Shown: positions 8,709 through 16,995 of the stretch, piece after piece | Layout of the letters: each line of letters opens with the position of its first letter | How positions within the stretch are numbered: the stretch's first letter is position 1 | Assembly (NCBI GenBank): GCA_910580195.1 | Contig: CAJTWA010000051.1 | Location: 1-29,920 of the forward strand | Origin: an uncultured Lachnospiraceae bacterium | GTDB lineage: Bacteria; Bacillota; Clostridia; Lachnospirales; Lachnospiraceae | DNA length: 29,920 bases | Direction: 5' to 3' | Position numbers and translations under genes: made by a program | Notes under the pieces: generated by a model | What the model was told of the DNA's origin: nothing | Database searches by the model: none | The model's input: the letters and a program-made list of their open reading frames with translations, nothing else

Positions 8709-8793
8709 CCATGGGTTGCAGGGCGTACAGAGGTTGGTTCCAGAGAAGGCAGTGGTGATGCCTATGCACCATGGATTGCAAGGCGCCCAGAGG
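8709..8793. repeat. 25-bp direct repeat, two copies
   Basis: CCATGGGTTGCAGGGCGTACAGAGG-like units lie at 8709-8733 and 8769-8793, 60 bp apart (20 codons), with four or so mismatches. They sit behind the Uma2 gene. Small frames across them look like a minisatellite remnant rather than a gene, having no ribosome site. Confidence 0.5.
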
Positions 8794-8868
8794 AAAGCGC
8801 CCCAAACAGCGGCAGCCCTAGCCAGATGATGCGCAGGATTAGGAAAAATATAGAAGAAGAGAAGTAAG

Positions 8869-8904
8869 GCAGCGGACATCCCAGTTCCGCTGCTCATTTT
8901 TTTT
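8869..8904 (+). terminator. Rho-independent terminator of the argS-to-Uma2 run
   Basis: GCAGCGGA (8869-8876) pairs perfectly with TCCGCTGC (8886-8893), 9-nt loop, followed by TCATTTTTTTTG. Confidence 0.9.
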
Positions 8905-8935
8905 GTATAAAATATACATAAAGTTTTTCTAAAAT

Positions 8936-8996
8936 TTGTATAAAAAATTGGTTATGCACATAATATATTGCAAAACAAAACATAACAAAATAAAAT
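8936..8996 (+). promoter_or_regulatory. Promoter/operator region of the sugar transporter genes
   Basis: This AT-rich stretch offers two candidate promoters: TTGTAT-17-CATAAT (8936-8964) and TTGCAA-17-TAAAAT (8968-8996). GTTATG (8951-8956) and CATAAC (8981-8986) form an inverted pair flanking the region between them and are possible LacI-family half-sites. The assignment is tentative. Confidence 0.4.
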
Positions 8997-9057
8997 TAGC
9001 AATGCAAAGAGCAAGGTTCCAACAGAAAATTTGTTTAAAAAGACGAGGAGGTTAAAA

Positions 9058-10209
9058 ATGGCAAAGAAAAAGAACAGAGTATTAGCGTTATTCCTTGCTA
9101 TGGCAACTGTCTTAGGGCTTTTGCTTGGCGGCTGCGGCAGCAAGGATGATGCGGACGGAAAGGTTGTGATTGAGCTGGTCCACTACAAACCGGAGGCAGT
9201 GGATGTATTTGAAGCTTTGGAAGAAAAGTTCAACCAGACCCACGACAACATTAAGCTGGTGATTGATTCCCCAAATGATGCCATGGTAATCCTGAAAACA
9301 AGGTTTATCCGGGAAAACAACCCAGACATCATCGGAATCGGCGGCGACATCAATTATTCCAATTTCTTGGATGCCAAGATGCTGATGGATATTTCCGACT
9401 TTGACGGCCTGTCAGACATCAAGGAAAATTACCTTGCGACCAACAAGGATTTGGAATATGTCCCGCAGGAAGGCGTGTATGCAGTGCCTTATATGGCAAA
9501 TGCAGCAGGCGTCCTTTACAACCGGGATATGTTCAAGGAACATGGGTGGGAAATCCCGACTACATGGGAGGAGTTCAATGAGCTTTGCGAAACCATTGCA
9601 GCAGAAGGTATCCAGCCCCTGTACTTCGGGTTTAAGGACACATGGACCTGCCTTGCACCATGGAACGCAATTGCAGTAAACTTATGCGGGACGGACATTG
9701 CCTATCAGGTAAACAGCGGGAACGCCACATTCTCAGAAGCCTATGAGGAAATTGCAGTGAAGGATAAGGAACTCCTGAAATATGGGCAGCCAAACCCAGT
9801 GGCATACAGCTACAACGATGCATGTACCGCATTTGCAAGGGGGCAGTCGGCCATGTACGTGATTGGGAACTATGCAATCCCCCAGATTAAATCCGTAAAT
9901 CCGGATATGAACATTGACTCTTTTGTATTCCCAGCAAGCAGCGTTGCAGAGGAAAACATTTTAAATTCCGGTAATGACTTGATGTTCTGCGTGATGGAAG
10001 ACTGTGAACACAAGGAAGAGGCTTATGAAGTATTAAGATTTCTGTTGGACGACGAAAATGTTCAGGATTACCTGAACGACCAGAGTGCAGTACCGTGTAA
10101 GAAAGGTGATTTTGAGATTGCTCCCGAACTGGACGGCATGAAGGAGTACATAGAAAAAGGGATCGTTGCGGATTACAAGACCACCATTACCCAAACGAAA
10201 TGGCAGTAG
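9058..10209 (+). CDS. Sugar ABC transporter substrate-binding lipoprotein, C-terminus lost by frameshift
   Basis: The extracellular sugar-binding component of an ABC importer. ATG 9058 follows a GAGGAGG ribosome site. The signal peptide ends in the lipobox LLGGC with lipidated Cys26. The mature part is a family 1 extracellular solute-binding protein (VVIELVHYKPEAVDVFEAL, YAVPYMANAAGVLYNRDMF, AFARGQSAMYVIGNYAIP). The frame stops after 383 residues at TAG 10207-10209, while the usual C-terminal helices continue in another frame to 10349. A one-base loss near AAATGG at about 10198-10203 would explain this. Permease genes follow directly. Substrate, probably an alpha-galactoside such as raffinose, is inferred from the neighbouring GH36 gene. 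Confidence 0.9.
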   Translation: MAKKKNRVLALFLAMATVLGLLLGGCGSKDDADGKVVIELVHYKPEAVDVFEALEEKFNQTHDNIKLVIDSPNDAMVILKTRFIRENNPDIIGIGGDINYSNFLDAKMLMDISDFDGLSDIKENYLATNKDLEYVPQEGVYAVPYMANAAGVLYNRDMFKEHGWEIPTTWEEFNELCETIAAEGIQPLYFGFKDTWTCLAPWNAIAVNLCGTDIAYQVNSGNATFSEAYEEIAVKDKELLKYGQPNPVAYSYNDACTAFARGQSAMYVIGNYAIPQIKSVNPDMNIDSFVFPASSVAEENILNSGNDLMFCVMEDCEHKEEAYEVLRFLLDDENVQDYLNDQSAVPCKKGDFEIAPELDGMKEYIEKGIVADYKTTITQTKWQ

Positions 10210-10349
10210 ACGCCATGATCCAGACATACCTGTTTGACGATAGCAGCAATGCGCTGGACACCTTCCTTACCAGGTTTGACAAAGAATGGGTGAGGTACAA
10301 CAAGGACATCATCAGCAAAGTGCAAAAATATCAGGAAAAGGGGGAATAG
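10200..10349 (+). pseudogene. Displaced C-terminal tail of the solute-binding protein
   Basis: This frame encodes AVDAMIQTYLFDDSSNALDTF and FDKEWVRYNKDIISKVQKY, the normal end of family 1 sugar-binding proteins, with its TAG just before the permease ribosome site. It is shifted one base backwards relative to the main frame. The cause could be a real mutation, a slippage site or a sequence error. Confidence 0.8.
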
Positions 10350-10352
10350 ACC

Positions 10353-11246
10353 ATGGGAAATGAAGGAAAGAGAGATAAATTATGGACCAAAAACGATAAG
10401 GTTTTTCTTGGGATGCTGATTCCTGTGCTGATCCTGTTCTTTTGCTTCAACACCCTTCCGCTGCTGAAAGGCTTTTACTACGGCCTTACCAACTACAAAG
10501 GGTACGGCGATTTTGACATGGTAGGCCTTCGGAACTTCAAAGATCTGTTTACGGACCTGCGTGTAGGGAAATCTTATCTGTTCACATTTAAATATGCAGT
10601 TGTGATGACAATTGCAGTAAATCTTATTAGTTTAATCCTAGCGTTAGGGTTAAACCGGGAAATACGGGGAAAAAGTGCGTTACGAGGAATATATTTTGTA
10701 CCGAATATATTGGGAGGGTTGGTTGTAGGTTATATTTTCAGCTTTGTATTTACATACATCCTTCCGGCAGTCGGGGAAGCAACCGGGATTGGTTTTCTCC
10801 AAAACAGTATGCTTGCAGACACCAAGACCGCTTGGATTGCCATTGTGATTGTAGGGGCATGGCAAGGGATTGCAATGAATACGATTATCTACATATCAGG
10901 GCTGCAGACAGTCCCGGCAGAGGTTTATGAGGCAGGGATGATTGACGGCGTAACTGGGTGGAAGAAATTCTGGAACCTTACCTTCCCGCTGATCCTTCCA
11001 TTCTTCAGCATCAACTTAGTGCTCTGCATGAAAAATGCATTGATGGTATTCGACCAGATTATGTCCTTGACAAAGGGCGGCCCGTCCCAGAGTACGGAAT
11101 CCATTTCTTACTTGATTTACAACAACGGCATGAGCGGCGGCCAGTTCGGGTTCCAGAGCGCAAATGCATTTGTATTCTTCATAGTAATCGTAGTGATTTC
11201 GTTCCTGCAAATGAAATTCTTAGGAGGTAAGGAGGAGCAGTTATAA
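10353..11246 (+). CDS. Sugar ABC transporter permease, MalF/UgpA type
   Basis: A 297-residue inner-membrane permease with about six hydrophobic segments (for example LGMLIPVLILFFCF near 25 and AFVFFIVIVVISFLQM near the end). The ATPase-contact EAA loop reads EVYEAGMIDGVTGWKKFWNL. The ATG follows an AAGGGGG site. The stop overlaps the next permease start by one base, so the two are translationally coupled and should form the heterodimeric channel. No ATPase gene is in the cluster, which is usual for Firmicute sugar importers that share an MsmK-like ATPase encoded elsewhere. Confidence 0.95.
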   Translation: MGNEGKRDKLWTKNDKVFLGMLIPVLILFFCFNTLPLLKGFYYGLTNYKGYGDFDMVGLRNFKDLFTDLRVGKSYLFTFKYAVVMTIAVNLISLILALGLNREIRGKSALRGIYFVPNILGGLVVGYIFSFVFTYILPAVGEATGIGFLQNSMLADTKTAWIAIVIVGAWQGIAMNTIIYISGLQTVPAEVYEAGMIDGVTGWKKFWNLTFPLILPFFSINLVLCMKNALMVFDQIMSLTKGGPSQSTESISYLIYNNGMSGGQFGFQSANAFVFFIVIVVISFLQMKFLGGKEEQL

Positions 11247-12115
11247 TGGGAAAAAAAGAAACCAAAGGAAGCGAAGGAGCAGTTGGCGGCAAGGCCGTGA
11301 ACAATGTCATCAATATACTTTTAGCAATTGGCTGTCTTACCATATTATTCCCAATTTATATGACAGTAATCATTGCGTTTAAAAAGCCCTCAGAAATGAC
11401 AAACGACGTAGCAGGGGCCCTTGGGTTCCCGGCAAGCTGGAGCTTTGACAATTTCGCAGAGGCAATGCGGGTAACGGATTTCTGGCGCTCCTTGGGCAAC
11501 AGCTTGCTGCTCACCGGCGTAACCGTAATTATCTGTATCTTGTTACATTCCTTGGCAGGCTATGTCATTGGAAGGAAAATGGCAAAACTGAAATTTTTCA
11601 AGGCGTCTTATTTCTACATTGTAAGCGGTATGTTCGTGCCCTTTGCAGTGCTGATGATGCCTTTGGTAAAACAGACGTCCCAGATGGGGATTGCAAACCG
11701 GTTCGGCGTGATTGTGCTGTATGTGGTGTTCTTTATGCCTATGAACATTATGCTGTATTCCGGGTACCTGAAAAATATCCCCATGGCGCTGGAAGAAGCA
11801 GCCTGTGTGGACGGCGCAAGCATCTGGCAGACTTACTGGAAAATTATTTTCCCAAATATGAAGCCCATGCATGCAACCGTTGCAGTCCTGACTGCCATGA
11901 GCACATGGAACGACGTTATGACGCCGCTGGTTATTATGTCCGGCAGCGACGTGAATACGCTCCCGCTGGCACAGCTTAATTTCCAGTCACAGTTCGGGAC
12001 CAACTATAACTTGGCATTCGCATCTTACCTGCTGGCATTGCTGCCAATCCTGATTTTCTACATTGTATGCCAGAAGCAGATTATCAACGGCGTGGTAAAC
12101 GGTGCAGTAAAATAA
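11246..12115 (+). CDS. Sugar ABC transporter permease, MalG/UgpE type
   Basis: A 289-residue partner permease. About six membrane segments begin with NIILLAIGCLTILFPIYM-like residues; the EAA loop is ALEEAACVDGASIWQTYWKI followed by IFPNMKP. The ATG shares its A with the previous stop (TAATG), with AGGAGG and GGAGG upstream. Together with the permease before it and the lipoprotein it forms a carbohydrate importer (CUT1 class). Confidence 0.95.
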   Translation: MGKKETKGSEGAVGGKAVNNVINILLAIGCLTILFPIYMTVIIAFKKPSEMTNDVAGALGFPASWSFDNFAEAMRVTDFWRSLGNSLLLTGVTVIICILLHSLAGYVIGRKMAKLKFFKASYFYIVSGMFVPFAVLMMPLVKQTSQMGIANRFGVIVLYVVFFMPMNIMLYSGYLKNIPMALEEAACVDGASIWQTYWKIIFPNMKPMHATVAVLTAMSTWNDVMTPLVIMSGSDVNTLPLAQLNFQSQFGTNYNLAFASYLLALLPILIFYIVCQKQIINGVVNGAVK

Positions 12116-12137
12116 GAAAAACAAAAGTTGGTGCAGC

Positions 12138-12229
12138 AGCCTGCATTTGCGTGTGCCCTGCATAGGGGCTGGGCAGGCAGGGGAATTTGTGCCGGCAGCT
12201 TGCAGAATAGCCTGCATTTGCGTGTACCC
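12138..12229. repeat. 21-bp direct repeat between permease and alpha-galactosidase
   Basis: AGCCTGCATTTGCGTGTGCCC (12138-12158) recurs with one change (GTACCC) at 12209-12229, 71 bp apart, within the 287-bp gap. I see no gene or terminator here. It could be a duplicated regulatory site or a small duplication. Confidence 0.5.
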
Positions 12230-12402
12230 GTATGGATACATTCATATGCGGGCTATTTGTTGGATTGCGGATATTTTGTGTTGACAGGCCTAAGCGAAAT
12301 AGGATACCATGTAGGTGGAAAGAATTGGGAGCTGCCGGGCTCCATGTGTTTTAGCAGTTATGGGAAACGAATTTTATCAGTAAAATCAGAAAGGCAGAAG
12401 CT

Positions 12403-14604
12403 ATGGCAATTATTATCAAAGACAATGTATTTACCCTTCAGACAAAAAACAGCACCTACCAAATGAAGGCTGACAGCAAAGGCGTCCTCCTGCACACTTA
12501 TTATGGAAAGAAAACGGATGAAACGGATTATTCCTATATGATTTCCATGCAGGACCGGGGTTTTTCCGGGAACATATTTGAGGCAAGGGAGGACCGGACC
12601 TATTCCCTTGATTTTCTGCCGCAGGAATTCCCGGTGCGGGGCAGCGGGGACTACCGGATTAGCTGTATGCATGCAGATTTGGGGACAGGGGTCAGGGACT
12701 GCCTGCTGTTTTTTGACAGTTACCGGACGTACCATGGGAAATATGGGCTGGAAGGCCTTCCGGCCATGTTTGCATCCGAGGACGAGCCGGTGGACACCTT
12801 GGAAATTACTTTAAAGGACAGCCAGGAGGAATTCTACCTGCACCTGTATTATGGGGTATTTGAGGAGCATGACATTATTACCCGGGCAGCGGTGGCAGAA
12901 AACAGGACGAACCGGAAAATACGCCTGTCAAAAATCCTGTCTGCCTGTCTTGACATGGACCATGACGGCTTGGATTTCATCCACTTCTATGGGCGCCATG
13001 CAAGGGAACGGAAAATGGAGCGCGTGCCCCTCTTCCATGGGGTGACGGAGCTGCGCAGCACCCGTGGGACTTCCAGCCACCAGCACAACCCCTTTGTTAT
13101 CCTTGCGGAGAAAACTACCAGCGAGGAAATGGGGGAATGTTATGGATTCTCCCTCCTGTACAGCGGAGGGTTCCACCTGCATGCGGAGGTAGACCAGTTC
13201 CACCAGACAAGGCTGGTGGTAGGCCTTGACGATTCCGTATTCACTTGGGACTTGCAGCCGGGGGAACGCTTTGTGGCGCCGGAGGTTGCCATGGCTTACA
13301 GCAGCGGGGGCTTATCCCAGCTTTCCCATTGCTACCATAACGGGTTCCAGCAGAACTTAATCCGCAGCAGCTGGAAAGACAAGAGGAGGCCAATCCTTGT
13401 GAACAACTGGGAGGCTACTTATTTTGACTTTAACGCAGAAAAGCTATTGAAGATTGCCAAAGAGGCAAAGGAACTGGAACTGGACATGCTGGTCCTTGAC
13501 GATGGATGGTTCGGGAAACGGGACGACGATTATTCCGGCCTTGGGGACTGGTATGTGAATGAGGAAAAGCTGGGCTGCACCTTAAAGGAGCTGGCAGATA
13601 AAGTCAATGGGATGGGGCTTTCCTTCGGCCTTTGGTTTGAGCCGGAAATGATTTCCGAGGACAGCGACCTCTACCGGAGCCACCCGGACTGGGCCATGGT
13701 GGTGCCGGACCGCAAGCCTATCCGGAGCCGGTCCCAGCTTGTGCTGGACATGAGCCGGGAGGACGTGCGGGCCTATATCAAGGAACGGCTGTTTGCAATC
13801 CTTGATTCTGCCAATATCCAGTATGTGAAATGGGACATGAACCGCTCCGTGGCGGCTGCTTACAGCGCGCTCCTGCCCCGGGAACGGCAGGGGGAACTGC
13901 GCCACCGGTATGTGCTGGGGCTTTACGAGGTGATGGAGGCCATGCTAGAGAGGTATCCGGATTTGCTGCTGGAAGGCTGCAGCGGCGGCGGCGGGAGGTT
14001 CGATGCCGGGATGCTGTACTATGCGCCCCAGATTTGGTGCAGTGACAATACAGACGCCATTGAGCGCCTTACCATCCACCATGGGACTTCCTTCGGCTAT
14101 CCCATGTCCTCTGTGTCCGCCCATGTGTCCGTATGCCCCAACCACCAGAACGGCAGGGTTACGCCATTTAAGACAAGGGCAATCTGCGCCATGCAGGGGA
14201 CCTTTGGCTATGAGCTGGATTTAAGCAAGCTGACGGAGGAAGAGAAAGAGGAAGTAAAAGTGCAGGTGCGCATGTTCAAGGAGCGTTACCGCCTGTTCCA
14301 GTTCGGGAATTACTACCGGATTTCCTCCCCCTTGGAAAACAGGGATTTCACTGCATGGGAGTATGCAGACAAAGACGGGAAAGAAGCATACCTTGGGGTG
14401 GTTTACACCGACCTCCACGGGAACCCAGCATCCCTGACCGCTAAATTCCGGGGGCTTTTGCCGGAAGGGAAGTATACCATGTGGAAAAACAACGAGCCGG
14501 CCGGGACATTTACAGGGGCTGCATTGATGAACAGCGGGGTGCTCCTTCCGATTCCGGTGGAAAATTATGATTCCTGCCAGATTTATGTGCGCTTGGAAGG
14601 GTAA
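12403..14604 (+). CDS. Alpha-galactosidase, glycoside hydrolase family 36
   Basis: Hydrolyses terminal alpha-1,6-galactose from raffinose-family oligosaccharides and melibiose by a retaining mechanism. The 733-residue length matches the large bacterial GH36 group. Visible signatures are NNWEATYFDF, LDMLVLDDGWFGKRDDDYSG, the nucleophile D478 in VKWDMNR, and the acid/base D548 in WCSDNTDAIERL. LLEGCSGGGGRFDAGMLYY lies between these. There is no signal peptide, so it acts in the cytoplasm on imported sugar, fitting the ABC importer just upstream. The ribosome site (AGGCAGAAG) is weak. A terminator follows the gene. Confidence 0.96.
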   Translation: MAIIIKDNVFTLQTKNSTYQMKADSKGVLLHTYYGKKTDETDYSYMISMQDRGFSGNIFEAREDRTYSLDFLPQEFPVRGSGDYRISCMHADLGTGVRDCLLFFDSYRTYHGKYGLEGLPAMFASEDEPVDTLEITLKDSQEEFYLHLYYGVFEEHDIITRAAVAENRTNRKIRLSKILSACLDMDHDGLDFIHFYGRHARERKMERVPLFHGVTELRSTRGTSSHQHNPFVILAEKTTSEEMGECYGFSLLYSGGFHLHAEVDQFHQTRLVVGLDDSVFTWDLQPGERFVAPEVAMAYSSGGLSQLSHCYHNGFQQNLIRSSWKDKRRPILVNNWEATYFDFNAEKLLKIAKEAKELELDMLVLDDGWFGKRDDDYSGLGDWYVNEEKLGCTLKELADKVNGMGLSFGLWFEPEMISEDSDLYRSHPDWAMVVPDRKPIRSRSQLVLDMSREDVRAYIKERLFAILDSANIQYVKWDMNRSVAAAYSALLPRERQGELRHRYVLGLYEVMEAMLERYPDLLLEGCSGGGGRFDAGMLYYAPQIWCSDNTDAIERLTIHHGTSFGYPMSSVSAHVSVCPNHQNGRVTPFKTRAICAMQGTFGYELDLSKLTEEEKEEVKVQVRMFKERYRLFQFGNYYRISSPLENRDFTAWEYADKDGKEAYLGVVYTDLHGNPASLTAKFRGLLPEGKYTMWKNNEPAGTFTGAALMNSGVLLPIPVENYDSCQIYVRLEG

Positions 14605-14660
14605 TTCGGGTTGGAAAGTAGGCGGAGCAAGAGCTGCAGCTTTTGCACAAAATGAGAAAA

Positions 14661-14696
14661 GGGCACAGCAGTAAATGGCTGCTGTGTCCTTTTTTG
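14661..14696 (+). terminator. Rho-independent terminator after the alpha-galactosidase gene
   Basis: GGGCACAGCAG (14661-14671) pairs with CTGCTGTGTCC (14679-14689) with one G-U, 7-nt loop, followed by TTTTTTG. Confidence 0.9.
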
Positions 14697-14797
14697 TGCG
14701 GAAAAGTAAGGGAATATAAGGGATGCAACAGATTATTGCTAGCGCAGCCCATAGAAAAATGGTAGGATAGCAGAAAAATAGATGGGAGGAAAAGGTT

Positions 14798-15820
14798 ATG
14801 TGCCAGCAAAAAGAAGAAATATCTGGGCAAGGCATTGCTATGCAGGGCGCAGCACAAAAGGAGCCCCAGAGCCTAGGAAAGAAAATGAAACAGTTCCGGG
14901 AGCAGAGGGGCATCACCCAGTCAGGGCTTGCGGAGAAGCTTTCGGTTACAAGGCAGGCAGTTTCCAATTGGGAGCGGGACAAGACATTGCCGGATGTGTA
15001 TACTTTGCGGCAGATTGCATCCTGTTTTGGGATGACGCTGGATGAATTTATGGAGGGGACGGAACAGGCGGAAATTGTAATGCCGAAGGCCCCCAGTTTC
15101 CTTGCGGCGGCAACTGGCCTTACCATTTTCCTGTATTTTGTAATGGGCAGCCTGACAGGGCGGCTGTCTGTGGGGACTGCGGCTGCGATGGTTATTATTG
15201 GGATTTTCTGCCAGCTGTTCCTGCATTTATATTTTTCCGGCGCGGTAAAAACTGGGAATTTTTCTGCGCTGGCAGGGTATAGCAGTAAAGTGGAATACAA
15301 TGTGGGCGAGGTGAAGAAGGTGCTGGCCCAGATGGACGTCCATATTTCCTGCACATCCTTTGGGACGGTGCTGCTGCTTGGGGTTGGCGGGCTGTTTGGG
15401 GCAGGGCAGGCGGAAAATTTGTTTGGGGCGCTTGTCCTTGCATACTGCGGGGAACTGACGGCTGCGGTTTTGTTGTATAATTACCGCAGCTTGGGTCGGA
15501 CGCTGGTAAAAGAGCAGGACCAGAAGGCGGCAAAGACAGGGTTTGTGTCGGTAGTTTGGTTCGTATGCGCTGTTTTTGTTTTTATCGGCGCGCTTTTTGC
15601 AAAAATATCCATCAATGGCATCCAAAATAATTCCAAGGAATCCATTGGGGCGCTTGGCTGGATGTTCTTGTTCCTAATGGCGGCAATGGCAGAATTTTTC
15701 TATGAACAGCGCCGGGCAAAAAAGTGCGTGGCAGAAACTGGGAATTACCGGCCGGGGGCATCATTTTGGGCAGGTACGGCGGCAGTGGCCGGGATAACGG
15801 CTTTAATGTTCTTTTTTTGA
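14798..15820 (+). CDS. XRE-family regulator with membrane domain
   Basis: A 340-residue protein. Residues 30-85 or so form an XRE/HTH_3 DNA-binding domain (FREQRGITQSGLAEKLSVTR, QAVSNWERDKTLPDVYTLRQ). The remainder has several hydrophobic stretches, for example SFLAAATGLTIFLYFVMGSL and FVSVVWFVCAVFVFIGALFA, so it should be a membrane-anchored regulator. GGGAGG precedes ATG 14798. An internal ATG at 14840 is possible but lacks such a site. Targets and signal cannot be read from the sequence. It is flanked by a terminator upstream and coat-like genes downstream. Confidence 0.85.
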   Translation: MCQQKEEISGQGIAMQGAAQKEPQSLGKKMKQFREQRGITQSGLAEKLSVTRQAVSNWERDKTLPDVYTLRQIASCFGMTLDEFMEGTEQAEIVMPKAPSFLAAATGLTIFLYFVMGSLTGRLSVGTAAAMVIIGIFCQLFLHLYFSGAVKTGNFSALAGYSSKVEYNVGEVKKVLAQMDVHISCTSFGTVLLLGVGGLFGAGQAENLFGALVLAYCGELTAAVLLYNYRSLGRTLVKEQDQKAAKTGFVSVVWFVCAVFVFIGALFAKISINGIQNNSKESIGALGWMFLFLMAAMAEFFYEQRRAKKCVAETGNYRPGASFWAGTAAVAGITALMFFF

Positions 15821-15910
15821 CGGCATCTGATGCATATTTTCCCCAAAACGCGGAAAGATAAACCTGACAGGCAATGGTTGCCTGATATTGAGAAACGAAA
15901 GGAGATTCCC

Positions 15911-16096
15911 ATGAACCAGATATCAGAAAAAGAACTGTCCGCTTTAAATGATTTGCTTTCCGGCGAGGAGCTTTTGATTAAAAAATTCCAGATGCTGGCG
16001 GATAACTGCAATGATTCGGAAGTCAAGGCAAAATTTACAGAAATTTCCAATGAGCACAAGGAACATTTCCGTTCCCTTTATTCCCAGTTAAGCTAA
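15911..16096 (+). CDS. Small spore-coat-like helical protein
   Basis: A 61-residue, highly helical protein (LSALNDLLSGEELLIKKFQM, FTEISNEHKEHFRSLYSQL) resembling the small ferritin-like or coat-associated proteins found beside CotF-type proteins in Clostridia. AAAGGAG sits just upstream of ATG 15911. An in-frame TTG at 15830 lacks a ribosome site. Its function is inferred only from resemblance and from the coat-like gene that follows. Confidence 0.7.
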   Translation: MNQISEKELSALNDLLSGEELLIKKFQMLADNCNDSEVKAKFTEISNEHKEHFRSLYSQLS

Positions 16097-16239
16097 AGGC
16101 GGCGTTTGGGGTTAGCGGCACGGAAAGCGGAAGGCTAGAAAAATCCGGTGCCGTTGGGAACGGCAGATGTGCAAAAAGACGTGGAACTTCTGCCGGCTAT
16201 TGGCTATTAGGAACAAAATATGCAAATCAGGAGGAAATT

Positions 16240-16512
16240 ATGCAGCAGTCATTTTATTCAGAAAAAGAAATGTTTGCGGACGCGCTGACCGCAGAAAAAA
16301 CAGCAACTACGTTATACAACACATTTTCCAATGAATGTGTCCACAGCAATGTCAGGAATGCAATCCTCGACTGCTTGGAAAAGGAGCACAAAATCCAGAA
16401 TGAAGTATTCAATATGATGCACGACCGGGGATATTACCCGACGCCATCTGCAGAAACCCAGAAGGTTGACGAGGCAAAGCAGAAGTTCAGCCAGTGCATG
16501 CAAAGTTTCTGA
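16240..16512 (+). CDS. CotF-family spore coat protein
   Basis: A 90-residue protein with the CotF-like pattern of a helical body and a short tail: MFADALTAEKTATTLYNTFS, CLEKEHKIQNEVFNMMHDRG and YYPTPSAETQKVDEAKQKF. CAGGAGG precedes the ATG. CotF-family proteins form part of the endospore coat. With the 61-residue protein upstream it makes a two-gene coat-like set, pointing to an endospore former. Confidence 0.8.
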   Translation: MQQSFYSEKEMFADALTAEKTATTLYNTFSNECVHSNVRNAILDCLEKEHKIQNEVFNMMHDRGYYPTPSAETQKVDEAKQKFSQCMQSF

Positions 16513-16526
16513 CCTGTTTACCATCA

Positions 16527-16671
16527 GGCAGTGAGTGCCGGATAAAGTGGCAAGAGAAAATCAGGCAGTGAGTGCCGGATAAATAGGCAAGGAAAGCCGG
16601 GCAGTGAGTGCCGGATAAATAGGCAAGGAAGGCCGGGCAGTGAGTGCCGGGTAAAGCGGCAAGGAAGACGC
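16527..16671. repeat. 36-bp tandem repeat, four units
   Basis: GGCAGTGAGTGCCGG starts at 16527, 16564, 16600 and 16636 (spacing 37, 36, 36). Each is followed by RTAAA-type and GGCAAGGAA sequence, so the units abut with no unique spacers. Within each unit GGCA-GTGAG-TGCC can form a small hairpin. It is a minisatellite just behind the coat gene, not a CRISPR array. Confidence 0.9.
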
Positions 16672-16766
16672 AGGCAGCATGCCGCGTTTTGCCGCTTGGC
16701 AGATAGAAAGCAGGCTTTGCTGCCGAAGGTGTGCAAACCGTTAAGAATTTCTTAAGATTCCATGAA

Positions 16767-16818
16767 GGGGATGTTCCCGCAGGCAGAAAATGCAGTTCCT
16801 GTGGGAATATCCTCTTTT
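16767..16818 (+). terminator. Long hairpin, probable terminator
   Basis: Seventeen bases at 16767-16783 pair with 16798-16814, including three G-U pairs, around a 14-nt loop, followed by TTTT. It lies about 20 bases before the next promoter and probably ends transcription from the coat genes. Confidence 0.6.
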
Positions 16819-16835
16819 GCAATGCCAAATTCCCA

Positions 16836-16864
16836 TTGATATTTAAAAATAGATATTGTATAAT
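16836..16864 (+). promoter_or_regulatory. Promoter of the J-domain gene
   Basis: TTGATA (16836-16841), 17-nt spacer, perfect TATAAT (16859-16864). It would start transcription about 125 bases before the coding sequence. Confidence 0.75.
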
Positions 16865-16995
16865 GAGCGGAAGGCACAGTGCCGTGCCATGATTTGCATG
16901 GTTCCGCCTATGGCAGCGGCGTTTATGGTACGCGCTTACGTGCGCATGGTTTACTATATTGGAAAGCACAAGGGAGAGGAAAAGGAGGCAGTGCA

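Noticed and set aside
8685..8867. 60-codon ORF after the Uma2 gene
   Set aside because: It is built on the 25-bp direct repeat, lacks a ribosome site and resembles no family.
12128..12466. 112-codon ORF in the gap before the alpha-galactosidase gene
   Set aside because: No recognisable similarity, it contains the 21-bp direct repeat, and it overlaps the start of the alpha-galactosidase gene in another frame.
14221..15354. 377-codon minus-strand ORF
   Set aside because: It lies antisense to the alpha-galactosidase end and the XRE regulator, both clear genes, and crosses a terminator.
16527..16671. CRISPR-like array with 36-bp period
   Set aside because: The units abut and the whole 36 bp is repeated, leaving no unique spacers, and no cas genes are nearby.
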